From Prado023 sp963777855 (GTDB lineage Bacteria; Actinomycetota; Actinomycetes; S36-B12; CAIYMF01): DNA of 64,000 nt. The stretch is taken from the NCBI GenBank assembly GCA_963777855.1, contig CAVZRW010000009.1, positions 186,001 through 250,000 on the forward strand, given 5' to 3'. Numbering within the stretch: position 1 is the stretch's first letter; the number at the start of each line of letters is the position of its first letter. The translations under genes were made by a program, and so were the position numbers. Below are positions 42,852 to 54,281 of this stretch, one piece after another. A model generated the notes under the pieces. It did no database searches, had not been told where the DNA came from, and saw only the letters and a program-made list of their open reading frames with translations.

Positions 42852-44154
42852 CGCCCACTCCCGGGGTGCGCGCCATGCGGCTGGGGGTCTTCAGGCTCAC
42901 GCCCGGGGTGCGCGCCCTGCAACTCGGGGACTTCCGGCCCACTCCCGGGGTGCGCGCCATGCGGCTCGGGGTCTTCCTGCCCATACCCGGGGTGGCCGGC
43001 CGGAGGGGCCGACCGGTAGTCCACGGGGGTGCGCGAGAGCGTGATCGGGTTGGCGATCGTGGGGATGCCACCTGCGATGGCGACCGGGGCCAGCCCCAGC
43101 GCCCCGGCGAGGGCGAGCGCAGCCGGGATGTCGTTCACCGGCCCCGCCGGGACCCCGGCGGCCGTCAGGGCGCGGACCCACTGGGCGGCGGGTCGGGTGC
43201 CCAGCCGCGCACGCAGCAGGCCAGCCAGGGCGTCGCGGTGCGCGACGCGCGCGGGGTTGGTCGCGTAGTCCGGGTCGGTGGCCAACTCCAGACCGAGGAC
43301 GTCGCACAGGGCGGCGAACTGCCGGTCGTTGCCCACGGCCACGGCAAGCGGGCCGTCCGCGGCGGGCAGGGTCTCATACGGGGCGATGCTCGGGTGCGCG
43401 TTGCCCATCGCCCGCGGCGTGACGCCGGCGCCAACCACGGCCTGTGCCTGGTTGACCAGCGCCGAGAGCGTCGAGCTGAGCAGGTTCACCTCGACGCGCT
43501 GGCCCAGGCCGCTGCGCTCGCGTTCGGCCAGCGCCGCCAGGATCCCCACCGTGGCGTGCAGTCCCGTCAGCACGTCGACGAGGGCCACCCCGACCTTGGT
43601 GGGCTGGTCAGGTGCCGGTCCGGTGATGCTCATCAGCCCGCCCATCGCCTGGACGAGCAGGTCGTAGCCGGGCATCGCTGCTCCTGCGCCGGTGCCGAAC
43701 CCGGAGATCGACGCGTAGATGAGGCCCGGGTTCGAGGCGGCCAGCGTGGCGTGGTCCAGGCCGAAGCGGGCCATCCTGCCGGGGGCGAAGTTCTCGATGA
43801 GCACGTCCGCGCCGCAGGCGAGGGCGCGTGCCTCGGCGCGGTCCGTGGGGTCCGCGAGGTCCAGCCACACCGTGCGCTTGTTGCGGTTCACGGACTGGAA
43901 GTAGGTGGCGGTGCCGTCGGGGGCCAGCGGAGGGCCCCAGGCGCGTGTGTCGTCACCGCGCGGTGGGCGCTCCACCTTGACCACGTCGGCGCCGAGGTCG
44001 CCGAGCATCATCGTGGCGTAGGGACCGGCGAGCACCCGGCTGAAGTCGGCGACGCGCAGCCCGGCCAGCGGTCCGGTGGGGGTGGGCGCCGGCGGGGCAG
44101 CGGTCGCGTCGCCGGGTGCGTGGTGGGTGGGCGCGGCGGGCCCGTCGGGTCCGC

Positions 44155-44158
<4 letters not shown>
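42848..44158 (-). CDS. CaiB/BaiF family CoA-transferase (class III)
   Basis: 436 aa. GLRVADFSRVLAGPYATMMLGDLGADVVKVERP is the standard N-terminus, WLDLADPTDRAEARALACGADVLIENFAPG follows, and SISGFGTGAGAAMPGYDLLVQAMGG contains the catalytic Asp near 165. It transfers CoA between dicarboxylic acids; with glutaryl-CoA dehydrogenase next to it, succinate-glutarate transfer is the best guess. The C-terminus carries about three copies of a 14-residue repeat (GAHPGSGPEVPELQ-type) encoded by a 42-bp tandem repeat, absent from most homologues. It overlaps both neighbours by four bases. Confidence 0.88.
42857..42999. repeat. 42-bp tandem repeat, 3.4 copies, in the CoA-transferase 3' end
   Basis: Units begin at 42857, 42899, 42941 and, partial, at 42983, each containing CCCGGGGTGCGCGCC. 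They encode the 14-residue tail repeats. Confidence 0.9.
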
Positions 44159-45453
<1,295 letters not shown>

Positions 45454-45793
45454 GGGTCACCTCGGAAGTGGTCGGCGGGCCGACTCTAGCAGAGTGGATC
45501 CAATATCCAGTCGGGATCAGGACGTGGGCCGGCCGGGTGGGGGCCGGGCGGGCGGGGGCCGGGCGGGTGGGGGCCGGGCCGGGTGGGCGAGGGCCGGGCG
45601 TGGCGCTTGCGCGGGTCGGGGCCCCCGACCGGGCACGTGGCAGGGCCGGCGTGGTGAACGGGCACCAAGTACGGAATCGGCCACCTCAGGGTTGGGATCA
45701 GCCACATGTGGCCGATCCCGCGCAGTCGCTGGCGGATTCCGTAGTTGCGCGTTGAGGGCGCCCGCATCGGCGCGGTCTGCCACCATCAGCGGC
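45454..45793. other. Divergent control region between gcdH and the TesB gene
   Basis: 340 bp without a gene. 45530-45601 is a tandem-like GGGCCGGGCGGGTGG array. A nested palindrome lies at 45670-45743. No clear -35/-10 for gcdH was seen; ACCATC at 45782-45787 is near the TesB start. Confidence 0.7.
45670..45743. repeat. Nested palindrome
   Basis: The outer arms TACGGAATCGGCCA (45670-45683) and TGGCGGATTCCGTA (45730-45743) match at 13 of 14; inside, GGGATC-a-GCCACATGTGGC-c-GATCCC (45694-45719) is a second nearly perfect dyad. It may be an operator or a cruciform-type element. Confidence 0.7.
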
Positions 45794-46726
45794 GTGACCA
45801 CGTACCCGATCGACGACCTGCTCGTGCTGCTCGACCTCGAGCGCCGCTCGGGTGACATATTCGTGGGCACCAGCCACGACGTGACCTACACGCGCATCTT
45901 CGGCGGGCAGGTCGCCGCCCAGGCGCTCGTGGCCGCGGGGCGCACGGTGGACACCGAGCGGTACGTGCACTCGCTGCACGCGTACTTCCTGCGCCCCGGC
46001 GACCCGAAGGCGCCCGTGGAGTTCCACGTCGAGCGGATGCGCGACGGCCGCGGGTTCAGCGTGCGGCGCGTCCTGGCCCACCAGCACGGCAAGGTCACGT
46101 TCGCGATGAGCGCCTCGTTCCACCTGCCCGAGGCCTCGACGATCGTGCACACGATGCGCGCCCCCACGGTTCCGCCGCCCGACGAGCTGCCGTCGCTGCG
46201 CGAGCTGATGGCCCCGAACCTCGAGCACCTGCCGCCCATCCTGGTGGACGTGACCCTGCCGGTCGACGTGCGACCGGTGCGCGGCTTCGCCGAGAGCCTG
46301 GTCGAGTGGTGGGGGGACGCGTACGCCGACCATCCCACCCAGCTCGGCGGCGGCGACTACCCCGGGGAGGACGTGGTCTGGTTCCGTGCCGACGGCCCCA
46401 TGCCCGAGGACCCGCTGCTGCACGTCTGCGTGGCGACCTACTTCTCGGACGCGACCCTGCTGGATGCCGTGCAGCGCCGTCACGGGTACTACGTCGGGTC
46501 CGGTGACCTCGACGTGGCCAGCCTCGACCATGCGATGTGGTTCCACCGGCCGTACCGCGCAGACGAGTGGTCGCTGTACCTGGCCCAGTCGCCCGCCGCG
46601 GATCGTGGGCTGGGATTCGCCCGCGGCCGGATGTTCGACGAGCACGGGGACCTGATGATCTCGATCACCCAGGAGGGGCTGTTCCGGCGGCCGGCGCCGC
46701 CCGGCCAACCGCTGGCGCGTCAGTGA
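45794..46726 (+). CDS. tesB: Acyl-CoA thioesterase II (TesB family)
   Basis: 310 aa double-hotdog protein. RRSGDIFVGTSHDVTYTRIFGGQVAAQALVAAGRTV is the first hotdog; LHAYFLRPGDPKAPVEFHVERMRDGRGFSVRRVLAHQHGKV and LDHAMWFHRPYRADEWSLYLAQSPAADRGLGFARG carry the conserved Asp/His positions of TesB. It hydrolyses acyl-CoAs. The GTG start lies 7 nt after CACCAT, so it may be leaderless. The 3' end overlaps the MFS gene by 7 bp. Divergent from the glutaryl-CoA operon, suggesting linked acyl-CoA metabolism. Confidence 0.9.
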   Translation: MTTYPIDDLLVLLDLERRSGDIFVGTSHDVTYTRIFGGQVAAQALVAAGRTVDTERYVHSLHAYFLRPGDPKAPVEFHVERMRDGRGFSVRRVLAHQHGKVTFAMSASFHLPEASTIVHTMRAPTVPPPDELPSLRELMAPNLEHLPPILVDVTLPVDVRPVRGFAESLVEWWGDAYADHPTQLGGGDYPGEDVVWFRADGPMPEDPLLHVCVATYFSDATLLDAVQRRHGYYVGSGDLDVASLDHAMWFHRPYRADEWSLYLAQSPAADRGLGFARGRMFDEHGDLMISITQEGLFRRPAPPGQPLARQ

Positions 46727-48204
46727 CTGGCGACGGCAGCCGGGTGCGGATCGTGGGAGCCGGGGGCCGCGGCGAGATTGCCGGGTTCCCCAGTGCCGGA
46801 GTCATTGCGTGGCTGGACGCCCCGGGGCGGGGAGTTGGTAGGCCGCAAGCCATCGGGCGAGCCGGAGTCGTTGCGCGGTGCAACGTCGCGCGAGCCGGAG
46901 TCGTCGCGCGGGCCGATGCCGGGCGAGCCGGAGTCCTTGCTCGGCTCGACGGCGCGCACCCCGGAGGCGACGCGCGCCGCGGGGCCCGCCGGCCGGTCGT
47001 CGGGCCTCTCCGCCGACCCGAGGGCCTCGGCTCGGGCCAGCGCCGGGCGGCTGATCAGGGCGACGAGCAGCCCGAGGGCCGCCGATGCGCTGCCGACGGC
47101 CAGCCCGTACGAGGACCCGCGCGCATCGATCAGGGCCCCGGCCAGTGCCACCGCGGCGGCGCTGCCGATGAGCACGCCTGAGATCGACAGGGCCAGCGAC
47201 TCGGTCAGCCGGGCCCGCGGCAGGGCCCGCTCGATGACCTGGAAGGCCCCGATCATGACCGCCGACACGCCCAGGCCGGACCCGAACATGGCCGCGCCGT
47301 AGACCACCAGACCGTCGACGAACGGCAGCGCGGCGGTGGCAGCGGCCACCATGGCCGCGCCCACGAGGATCTGGCTCGACAGCCGCCATCCACCGGGACG
47401 CGCGCCGAGCGCCAGTCCGGTCAGGCCGCTGGACAGCGCGAACACGCCCAGCAGCCAGCCCGTGGCAGCCAGGGCGCCGCTCTCCTCGGCGAAGGCCACG
47501 GTGCTGACCTCGAGCGCGCCGAACACCCCGCCCATCAGCAGCATGAGCAGCGTCAGCACCTGCAGGGTCCCGTTGCGCCAGATGGGCGGTCCCTCGTGGG
47601 CGGCCCCGGGGTTGGGCGGGGGCTGGGTGCGCCGTTGCGCGGCCAGGGCCAGGGCACCCGAGGCTGCCAGGAGCAGGCCGGTGGCGATGGCCGACCACGG
47701 CGCGATGGCCACGGCCAGCGCAGTCGCCAGCGGGGGGCCGACCACGAACGCGACCTCGTCGAGCATCGACTCGAAGGCGAAGGCGGTGGTGAGCTCCGAG
47801 GAGTCCGAGGCGATGCCGGCCCAGCGGGCGCGCACCATGGCGCCCAGGTTCGGCCCGGTCAGCCCGGCGACCGTCGCCAGCGCCAGCCATGACCACACCG
47901 GCGTGCCCGCAAGGACCGCCACGGTGAGGCCGGCGAGGGCGAGCAGGTGCAGGCCGATGAGCGGGGGGATCGCGCGGTCCTGGCCGAACCGGTCGGCAAG
48001 TCGGGCCCCGATAGGCCCACCGAACGCACCGGCGACGGTGGTGGCCGCCGCCACGGCACCGGCGATCGCGTAGGAGCCGGTCGCCGAGACCACGAGGAGG
48101 GTCACGGACAGCCCGAGCATGCCCATGGGGAAGCGCCCGACGAAGGCCGCCGCGCTCATGGCGGCGGTGCCGGGGTGGGCGAAGATCGCACGGAAGGACT
48201 GCAT
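46720..48204 (-). CDS. MFS transporter with a repeat-rich C-terminal tail
   Basis: 494 aa with twelve predicted helices to about residue 395 (GGPIGARLADRFGQDRAIP is the inter-helix 2-3 loop motif; RALPRARLTESLALSISGVLIG the later half). The 95-residue cytoplasmic tail is hydrophilic and carries at least four NDSGSPG/RDDSGSRD-like repeats. It resembles MFS exporters of drugs or metabolites; the substrate is unknown. GAGGACC precedes the ATG. The 3' end overlaps tesB by 7 bp. Confidence 0.85.
   Translation of the reverse strand: MQSFRAIFAHPGTAAMSAAAFVGRFPMGMLGLSVTLLVVSATGSYAIAGAVAAATTVAGAFGGPIGARLADRFGQDRAIPPLIGLHLLALAGLTVAVLAGTPVWSWLALATVAGLTGPNLGAMVRARWAGIASDSSELTTAFAFESMLDEVAFVVGPPLATALAVAIAPWSAIATGLLLAASGALALAAQRRTQPPPNPGAAHEGPPIWRNGTLQVLTLLMLLMGGVFGALEVSTVAFAEESGALAATGWLLGVFALSSGLTGLALGARPGGWRLSSQILVGAAMVAAATAALPFVDGLVVYGAAMFGSGLGVSAVMIGAFQVIERALPRARLTESLALSISGVLIGSAAAVALAGALIDARGSSYGLAVGSASAALGLLVALISRPALARAEALGSAERPDDRPAGPAARVASGVRAVEPSKDSGSPGIGPRDDSGSRDVAPRNDSGSPDGLRPTNSPPRGVQPRNDSGTGEPGNLAAAPGSHDPHPAAVASH
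46850..46948. repeat. Degenerate tandem repeat in the MFS 3' end
   Basis: CGAGCCGGAGTC recurs three times (near 46858, 46888 and 46930), spaced about 30-40 bp, encoding the NDSG/DDSG tail repeats. Confidence 0.7.
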
Positions 48205-48375
48205 CAGGTCCTCACTACCCCGGTGGGGTATCCCGGAAACGCGTTCCGGGCGTGTTCGGCGTCACGTGCGGCTGGGGCCTGCGAGTCGCCCGTGGCCCGG
48301 GTCAGCGTGGCCCGGCCCCCGCCACTGGGGTGTCTCCCGGTCCGCGACGTCCGTCAGCACGCGCGCACCCCACCC

Positions 48376-51300
48376 TCACTGCGCCCCGGGGACCCGTGGC
48401 TGCGGTCCGGCGCCGACGTTGCCGTAGCGGTGCGCCGTGACGCACACGCTCTGCTCGTGCATCCAGCGCGGGCCCTCGACCCGCACGCTGGCCGCGATGG
48501 GCCGGGCGTCCATCCCGGTGCCCGACTCCAGGGCGCGCACGGCGACGTCCCCAGCGGGCTCCGACGACAGCCAGCGCACCCGCGCGACCTCGCCGCGGGA
48601 GACCCGTGCCCGCGCGGCGTCGGCGCTCTCCACGATGGTGTCCGCCCCCCGCGAGGTCGCGCTGGAGAGCAGGATCCGGGTGCCGGTGCGCGCCGAGAGC
48701 CGGCGGACCGTCTCGAGGTGGGCCGAACTGGTCCCCGCGTCCACGCGGACCAGGATCGGCTTGGCCAGGGGCCGGTACCGGAACAGGTTGCGCTCCACTG
48801 TGAGGCTGGCGTGGTCGCGGACCGCTCCGCCGGTGGTGCTCCACCACGACTCCACGTCGCTGCTGGTGAGTGCGGACTGGGCCGGGGCCCAGTCGCGCAG
48901 GCAGGCGACGTAGTTCTCCCCGCCGGCCTTGGCGGTCGGGCCCACGGCCGAGCGCTTCCACCCGCCGAAGGGCTGGCGGTTGACCACGGCACCGGTCGTG
49001 CCGCGGTTCACGTACGCGTTGCCGGCCTGGATCCGCTCGATCCAGGTCTCGCACTCGGTCACGTCCAGGGCGTGCAGGCCCGCGGTCAGGCCGTACTCGA
49101 CCGCGTTCTGCCAGGTGATGGCCGTGTCCAGATCCGGGGCCCGCATGACGCCGAGCACCGGGCCGAACCACTCGGTCGTGTGGGTCCAGGAGCCGGGCTG
49201 GACGCCGATCTTGACCCCGGGGCTCCACACGTGCCCAGCTCGGTCGAGCTGGCGCGGCTCGACGAGCCAGGACTCGCCGGGCTCCAGCGTGGTGATCGCG
49301 CGCAGCAGCGGGCCCTCCGGCGGGCGGATCACCGGGCCGATGACGGTCGCCGGGTCGGTCGCGGGGCCCACATGCTCGGTGGTGACCGCGTCGCGCAGCT
49401 GGCGGAAGAACGCCGGGTTGTCGTGGACGGAGGCCTCCACGATCGCCAGGCTCGCCGCCGAGCACTTCTGGCCGGCGTGGCCGAACGCGGAGTGGACCAG
49501 GTCCTTCACCGCGGCGTCGATGTCGGCAGTGGCCGAGATCAGCAGCGCGTTCTTCCCGGAGGTCTCGGCCATGAGGCGCAGGTCGGGTCGCCAGCCGGTG
49601 AACAGCCGTGCCGTGGCCCACGAGCCGGTGAGGATCACTCCGTCGACATCGGGGTGGGTGACCAGGCGCTGGCCCACCTCGTCGTCGCGGGTCGGCACGA
49701 ACTGCAGCACGTCGCGGGGCACGCCGGCGCGCCACAGCTGCTGGACCAGGATCCACGCGGTGGCCACGGTCTCGGGGGCCGGCTTGAGGATCACCGCGTT
49801 GCCCGCGGCGAGGCTGGCCAGCACTCCGCCGGCCGGGATCGCGTACGGGAAGTTCCACGGCGGCACCACGACGACCACACCCAGCGGGGTGCTGGGGGCC
49901 GAGTCGTCGAGGGTCAGGATCGCGGAGCGGCCGTAGTACCGGGCGAAGTCGATCGCCTCGGAGACCTCGGGGATGCCCTCGGCGATGGTCTTGCCGGCGT
50001 CCAGGCACATGGTGGCCAGCGTGTCGTGGCGCTGCTCGTCCATCACCCGCGCGGCCTCCCAGAGCAGCCGGGCGCGCTCACGGGGCCCCCGGCCCTCCCA
50101 GCCGGCAATCGCGGCCCGGGCGACCGCCACCGCCTCGTCGACGACCTCGGGGGTGGCCACGTTGTACGCGTACCAGATCGCACCGTCGGCGCTGGGGTTG
50201 CGCCCGTCCTCGACGCCGTCGATGCGCTCGTCGCCGCCGACCACAACGGGCACGGGCCGGCCCCAGCCGGGGGAGTGCCGGTTCAGCCCGGCGGCGATCT
50301 CCGCGCGCTCGTCGGCGCGGGTGATGTCGATCTCGGCCTGGTTGGCGAACGGGCCGGTGGTGACCGGCATGGTCTCGACGGGCGCGCCGGGGCCGTGGCG
50401 GCGGGATTCGGTGCCCACGGTGTGCCGGGCGGCCACCGCGTCGCGGAAGCGCCGCTCCTGCTCGGCGAAGGTGGGGGAGCCGGGGGTCAGGCTGAACGAG
50501 GCGCGCAGGAAGTTCTCAGGCGCGGTGTTCTCGTCGAGGCGGCGCACCAGGTAGGCGACCGCCGAGGCGAAGTCGTCGGTGGTGGTCACCGGCGCGTAGA
50601 GCAGCACGGCACCGACGTCGCCGACGACGGCCAGCGCCTCGGCGTTGGCCATGCCCTCGAGCATCTCGATGTCCACCTGGCCGCTGACGCCCCGAGGCGG
50701 CCGCGAGCTCCAGGGCCCAGGCGAGGTCGAACAGGTTGTGGCTGGCGATGCCGATGCGCACCGCGTCGGCATTGTCCGGGCGCAGGGCGGCGTCGACCAG
50801 GCGCTTGTAGGAGGCGTCGACGTCGGCCTTGGTCGCGTACGGCGCCGCGGTCCAGCCGTGGATCTGGGCCTCGACGCTCTCCATCGCGAGGTTCGCGCCC
50901 TTGACGATGCGCACCTTGATCGGCGCACCGCCGGCCCCGCGCCGGGCCTGGGCCCACCCGAGCAGGTGGGCGAACACGGCGTGGCTCTCGGGCAGGTAGG
51001 CCTGCAGCACGATGCCGGCCTCGAGGTCGGCGAACTCCGGCTCGGCGAGCACCTCGGTGAACGCGTCGACGGTCAGGGCGAGGTCGCGGTACTCCTCCAT
51101 GTCGAGGTTCACGAACGTCGGCGGGGTGGTGGCGCGCGCAGCGCGGTAGAGCCGGCGCAGCCGCTCGGTGACCCGCGCCACGGAGCCTTCGTGGTCGTAG
51201 GAGCTCAGCTGGGCGGCGACTGCGGAGATCTTCACCGAGATGTAGGTGACCTCGGGGCGGTTGAGCATCTCGATCACGCGCTCGAGTCGGTGGGTGGCCT

Positions 51301-51799
51301 CGTCCTCGCCGAGCACCGCCTCGCCCAGGACGTTGATGTTCAGCCGTGCCCCGTCGCCAGCCCGCTTGGCCAGGTGCTTGGCCAGGGGTGCGCGCTCGGC
51401 GGGCAGGATGATGCCCTCGGAGGCCTCGCGGACCTGCCAGTGCACCAGCTTCATCGATGGGCCCGGCACCACCTTCGAGACCTGGCGCAGCACCTGCAGG
51501 CCGGTGTGGTCACGCAGGCCCAGGGCGCGCCGGTTCGACGACGCGGCCGCCGCCTGCAGCGTGCTCGCCGCACGGGTCGGGTCGGAGATGCGCATCACCT
51601 CGTCGGTGAGGGCCATGGTCACCGGCAGCCCGGCGGGGTCGCGCAGCAGGCGGGTCAGCCGCCGGCGGTTGGCCTTCTCGCGCATCGTGCGGGTGCGTTC
51701 GGCCTGCGCCAGCCAGCGAGCGGCACGTGCCACGGCCCGGTCGGTGACCTGGTCGCCGTCGGGCAGGGGATCGGGCAGGTCGATCGCAGAGGTGTCCAC
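48376..51799 (-). CDS. putA: Bifunctional proline dehydrogenase / glutamate-semialdehyde dehydrogenase (PutA-like), one frameshift
   Basis: About 1140 aa. The N-terminal half is a FAD proline dehydrogenase barrel (VKISAVAAQLSSYDHEGS, VNLDMEEYRDLALT, IVKGANLAME, ASHNLFDLAWALE). The C-terminal half is an aldehyde dehydrogenase (VVVVPPWNFPYAIPAGG, LMAETSGKNALLISATADID with the general base, AGQKCSAASLAIV with catalytic Cys, PFGGWKRSAVGPTAKAGG). It converts proline to glutamate in two steps with channelled intermediate. The halves are in different frames: one surplus C in the CCCC at 50690-50693 separates them, and the 3424-nt span confirms one extra base. GTG start at 51799; no PutR is adjacent. 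Confidence 0.93.
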
Positions 51800-52417
51800 G
51801 GGGCCATCGTCGTCCTGCCTGCCGGGTGACTCAATGCGGCAGACGTCCCGCGCGGGTGGGGATTTCGGGGGTCGGGGGGCGGTCAGGGCGTCCGTTGCCG
51901 GCCGGAACCCGGAGGCTCAGTCCGAGGGGTGGACGTGAGTTGTGGACACGGGTTCGCGCGGCGTGTCGCGAGCGTCCGGAATCGGTCGGGTTGCGGACGG
52001 TTCGCCCGGGACGGGTGATCGTGGGGCCTGCCTCCCGAGGTCTGGCGGGGGGTGGGGGAGAGGGCAACCGTTCCGCGCATCCGGCCCCCACGTGGCTGGG
52101 AGCTTGACAGTCACTCGCGGCACTGTGACGCAGCCGCCCCAGTCCCCGACGTCCCAGGACCCACCTGGGGCCAAGCTGCCGAGCCGCCGGCCCGGGACGC
52201 TCGCGCCTGAGTGACTGCGGCCGGTGCCGACTGGAATCGGCGCATCTCGGCGTGACCGCTGGCATCGCCGGTCGCCACGGGCGCATCGTCATCTTCGCCG
52301 GTCCGGCACGCCTGGCTGATTGGGCGAGGACATTCGCCCCTACCGATCGCGTCTCCCAGGGACCACCTTGGGTGTAGCGGATGACACACATCCGGAGAGG
52401 ACTGAGGGGTGAGGACT
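51800..52417. other. 618-bp region without a gene; putA promoter side
   Basis: Contains copy A of the 96-bp direct repeat (52025-52120). I see no convincing reading frame on either strand; short frames are shadows. It should contain the promoters of putA (-) and the SRPBCC gene (+). Confidence 0.7.
52025..52120. repeat. 96-bp dispersed direct repeat, copy A
   Basis: Aligns end to end with 58401-58496 with only a few substitutions and one compensated length difference. Both end in AGCTTGACAGTCACTCGCGG. Neither copy lies in a gene. Confidence 0.95.
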
Positions 52418-52879
52418 ATGGCCACCTACACGCTGAGGCGCAGCGTGCATATCAATGCTCCCCTGGGCGACTCGTTCACGTACCTGAAGAACCCGGCGAA
52501 CATGTTCACCACGTTCCCCGGCGTCAAGATCTCCGACGTTCGCCTGACCCCCGACGGGGTGGGATCGAGCAACCACTTCTCGATGCGCACCATGGGCGTG
52601 TTCTACGAGCGAGGCACCCACGAGCTCGTCGAGGTCGTTCCCAACGAGACACTTGTCATCCGCAGCCATCCCTTCGGTGTGAGCAACGGGCCACTGTGGA
52701 CCTGGACCTTCCGCTCCGAGGACGGCGGCACACGAGTGGAACTCGACGTCCGCGACGAAGTCCCGAAGATCCTGCTCCCCCTCGAGCAGCTGACCGGCAA
52801 GGCGCTGGACAAGAGCTACACGGTGTGGCTGAACGCCATCAAGGCGAACGTGGAAGCACTGGCCGGCGAAGCACAGTAG
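52418..52879 (+). CDS. SRPBCC-family protein
   Basis: 153 aa helix-grip protein: RRSVHINAPLGDSFTYLKNPANMF, then SNHFSMRTMGVFYERGTHELVEVVPNETLVI, WTWTFRSEDGGTRVELDVRDEVP, and a C-terminal helix (VWLNAIKANVEAL). The pattern is that of polyketide cyclase/START-like lipid or aromatic ligand binders. GAGGGGTGAGG precedes the ATG at 52418. Codon use looks less GC-extreme than in the core genes, in line with an accessory origin. Function unknown. Confidence 0.82.
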   Translation: MATYTLRRSVHINAPLGDSFTYLKNPANMFTTFPGVKISDVRLTPDGVGSSNHFSMRTMGVFYERGTHELVEVVPNETLVIRSHPFGVSNGPLWTWTFRSEDGGTRVELDVRDEVPKILLPLEQLTGKALDKSYTVWLNAIKANVEALAGEAQ

Positions 52880-52880
52880 C

Positions 52881-52905
52881 CGCCGAGCACGGGCGGCTCT
52901 CGGCG
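52881..52905 (+). terminator. Hairpin after the SRPBCC gene
   Basis: CGCCGAG (52881-52887) pairs with CTCGGCG (52899-52905) directly after the stop. Confidence 0.6.
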
Positions 52906-53105
52906 TCACCGGCTGACCTGGTCATGAGTCACGGCTCCGCCCGCCTTTGAGCCGTGGGAGTCCGGCCGTGGGCCTGTCAGACGCCGACACCCGTGGCCGC
53001 GATGGCGCCCCCACTAGCGCGCGTCACGCGGCGCATAGACGCAACTTCTCGACGGCGTCGGCGGGGTTCAACGCGGATGAGGCAAGCCTGCTGGGCGCGG
53101 GCGGG

Positions 53106-53951
53106 TCAGGGCCCGGTCTCAAGTGGCAGGCTGCGGTCAGCGCACCATTCCACCAGGCCACCGTCATACACGGCGACGTCTGGGTGGCCCAGGCGGACCA
53201 GCACGTTGGCCAGGCTGGACGCTGCCGCCCCGGCGCCGCAGTAGGTGATCACCCGGTCGGCGTCCAGCACTGGGCCGACCTTGTCCCGCAGTTCAGGCAG
53301 CGGCCGGTAGCAGCCGGTGTCCCGGTCGAGGATCTCCCATGCGGTGACGTTGGCGGCACCGGGGATGTGCCCGCGGCGGCCGTACTCGTTGGCCTCCCCG
53401 CGGTGCACCCTGCGACCCAGGGCATCGACCAGCTGCACGTGCGGGTGGTCGATCGCAGCCAGCACCTCGTCCTTGTCGACCAGCAGGCCCGGCCGAGGGT
53501 GGGCCTCGAAACGGGCCGGTGGGTAGCCGCAGGGCTGGTCGCAGGTGGGGCGCCCGGCGGCCTGCCACGCGCCCCACCCGCCGTCGAGGACGGCCGCCTG
53601 GTCGTGGCCGAACGCACGCAGCAACCACCACATCCGGGCCGCCCACATGGTCTCCCGACGGTCGTAGAGCACGACCCGGTGCTCGTTGCCGATCCCCAGC
53701 CCGCCGACCACGTCTTCGAAGTGCTCGGCGGTGGGCGCGGTCATCGACCGGCGGGACCGGTCCGGGTCGTGCACCGTGAACAGGTCCAGGAACCCGCTGC
53801 CCGGGATGTGCGCGCGGCGGTACTCCCCCTCACCGGTGCGGATCCTGGGCAGGAACAGCAGCTTGGTGATCTGCACGGTCGCGTCGAACACCCGCAGGTC
53901 CGGATCATCAAGATGCTCGGCCAACCAGTCGACCGACACCAGCGGTTCCAT
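53106..53951 (-). CDS. Thiosulfate/3-mercaptopyruvate sulfurtransferase (rhodanese)
   Basis: 281 aa with two rhodanese domains: VSVDWLAEHLDDPDLRVFDATV and GYRRAHIPGSGFLD-like YRRAHIPGSGF in the first; VQLVDALGRRVHRGEANEYGRRGHIPGAANV and the active-site loop ITYCGAGAAASSLANVLVRLG in the second, where Cys is the persulfide carrier. It moves sulfane sulfur to cyanide, thiols or similar acceptors in the cytoplasm. Stands alone, with 226 bp before and 330 bp after. No RBS could be confirmed. Confidence 0.9.
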   Translation of the reverse strand: MEPLVSVDWLAEHLDDPDLRVFDATVQITKLLFLPRIRTGEGEYRRAHIPGSGFLDLFTVHDPDRSRRSMTAPTAEHFEDVVGGLGIGNEHRVVLYDRRETMWAARMWWLLRAFGHDQAAVLDGGWGAWQAAGRPTCDQPCGYPPARFEAHPRPGLLVDKDEVLAAIDHPHVQLVDALGRRVHRGEANEYGRRGHIPGAANVTAWEILDRDTGCYRPLPELRDKVGPVLDADRVITYCGAGAAASSLANVLVRLGHPDVAVYDGGLVEWCADRSLPLETGP

Positions 53952-54281
53952 GACGGCACCCCCATCCCGGGTCGTGCGAACCCACGTCTCCCACGACCGA
54001 CGCTACGGACCGCGGGTGGCGGGCAGAAGTGCCATCCGACCCCAGCCAGTCGCCCCTCCCGTGACCGGCCCGGCTCCCGCCCGCCCGCCACGCGGTCGGC
54101 TGGACCCGGGACTTGTCGGCACTGCCCGCGTGCGACCACATCTCTGTGGGCGTGATGCCCGCCCAACGTGCGCGACAGGCGGCGATGTGGGGCACCAGGC
54201 GCGCCGCATGACGGGTCGTGTCAACGCCGGCTCCAGCCGCGCGAAGAGCGCTTCCGAGGTGTCAAACCGAATCGGCGGGGC
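53952..54281. other. 330-bp region without a gene
   Basis: Contains GTGCGCGACAGGCGGCG at 54168-54184, a short dispersed repeat also found at 56331-56347 and 60466-60482. No promoter or coding frame was evident. Confidence 0.6.
54168..54184. repeat. Dispersed 17-bp repeat, copy 1
   Basis: GTGCGCGACAGGCGGCG. The upstream flank GTGATGCCCGCCCAAC also resembles the flank of the copy at 60466. Confidence 0.7.

Noticed and set aside
51831..52391. Reading frames of up to 186 codons in the gap upstream of putA
   Set aside because: No start signal, no family, and similar-size frames exist on both strands in all non-coding GC-rich stretches; the segment includes a dispersed repeat.
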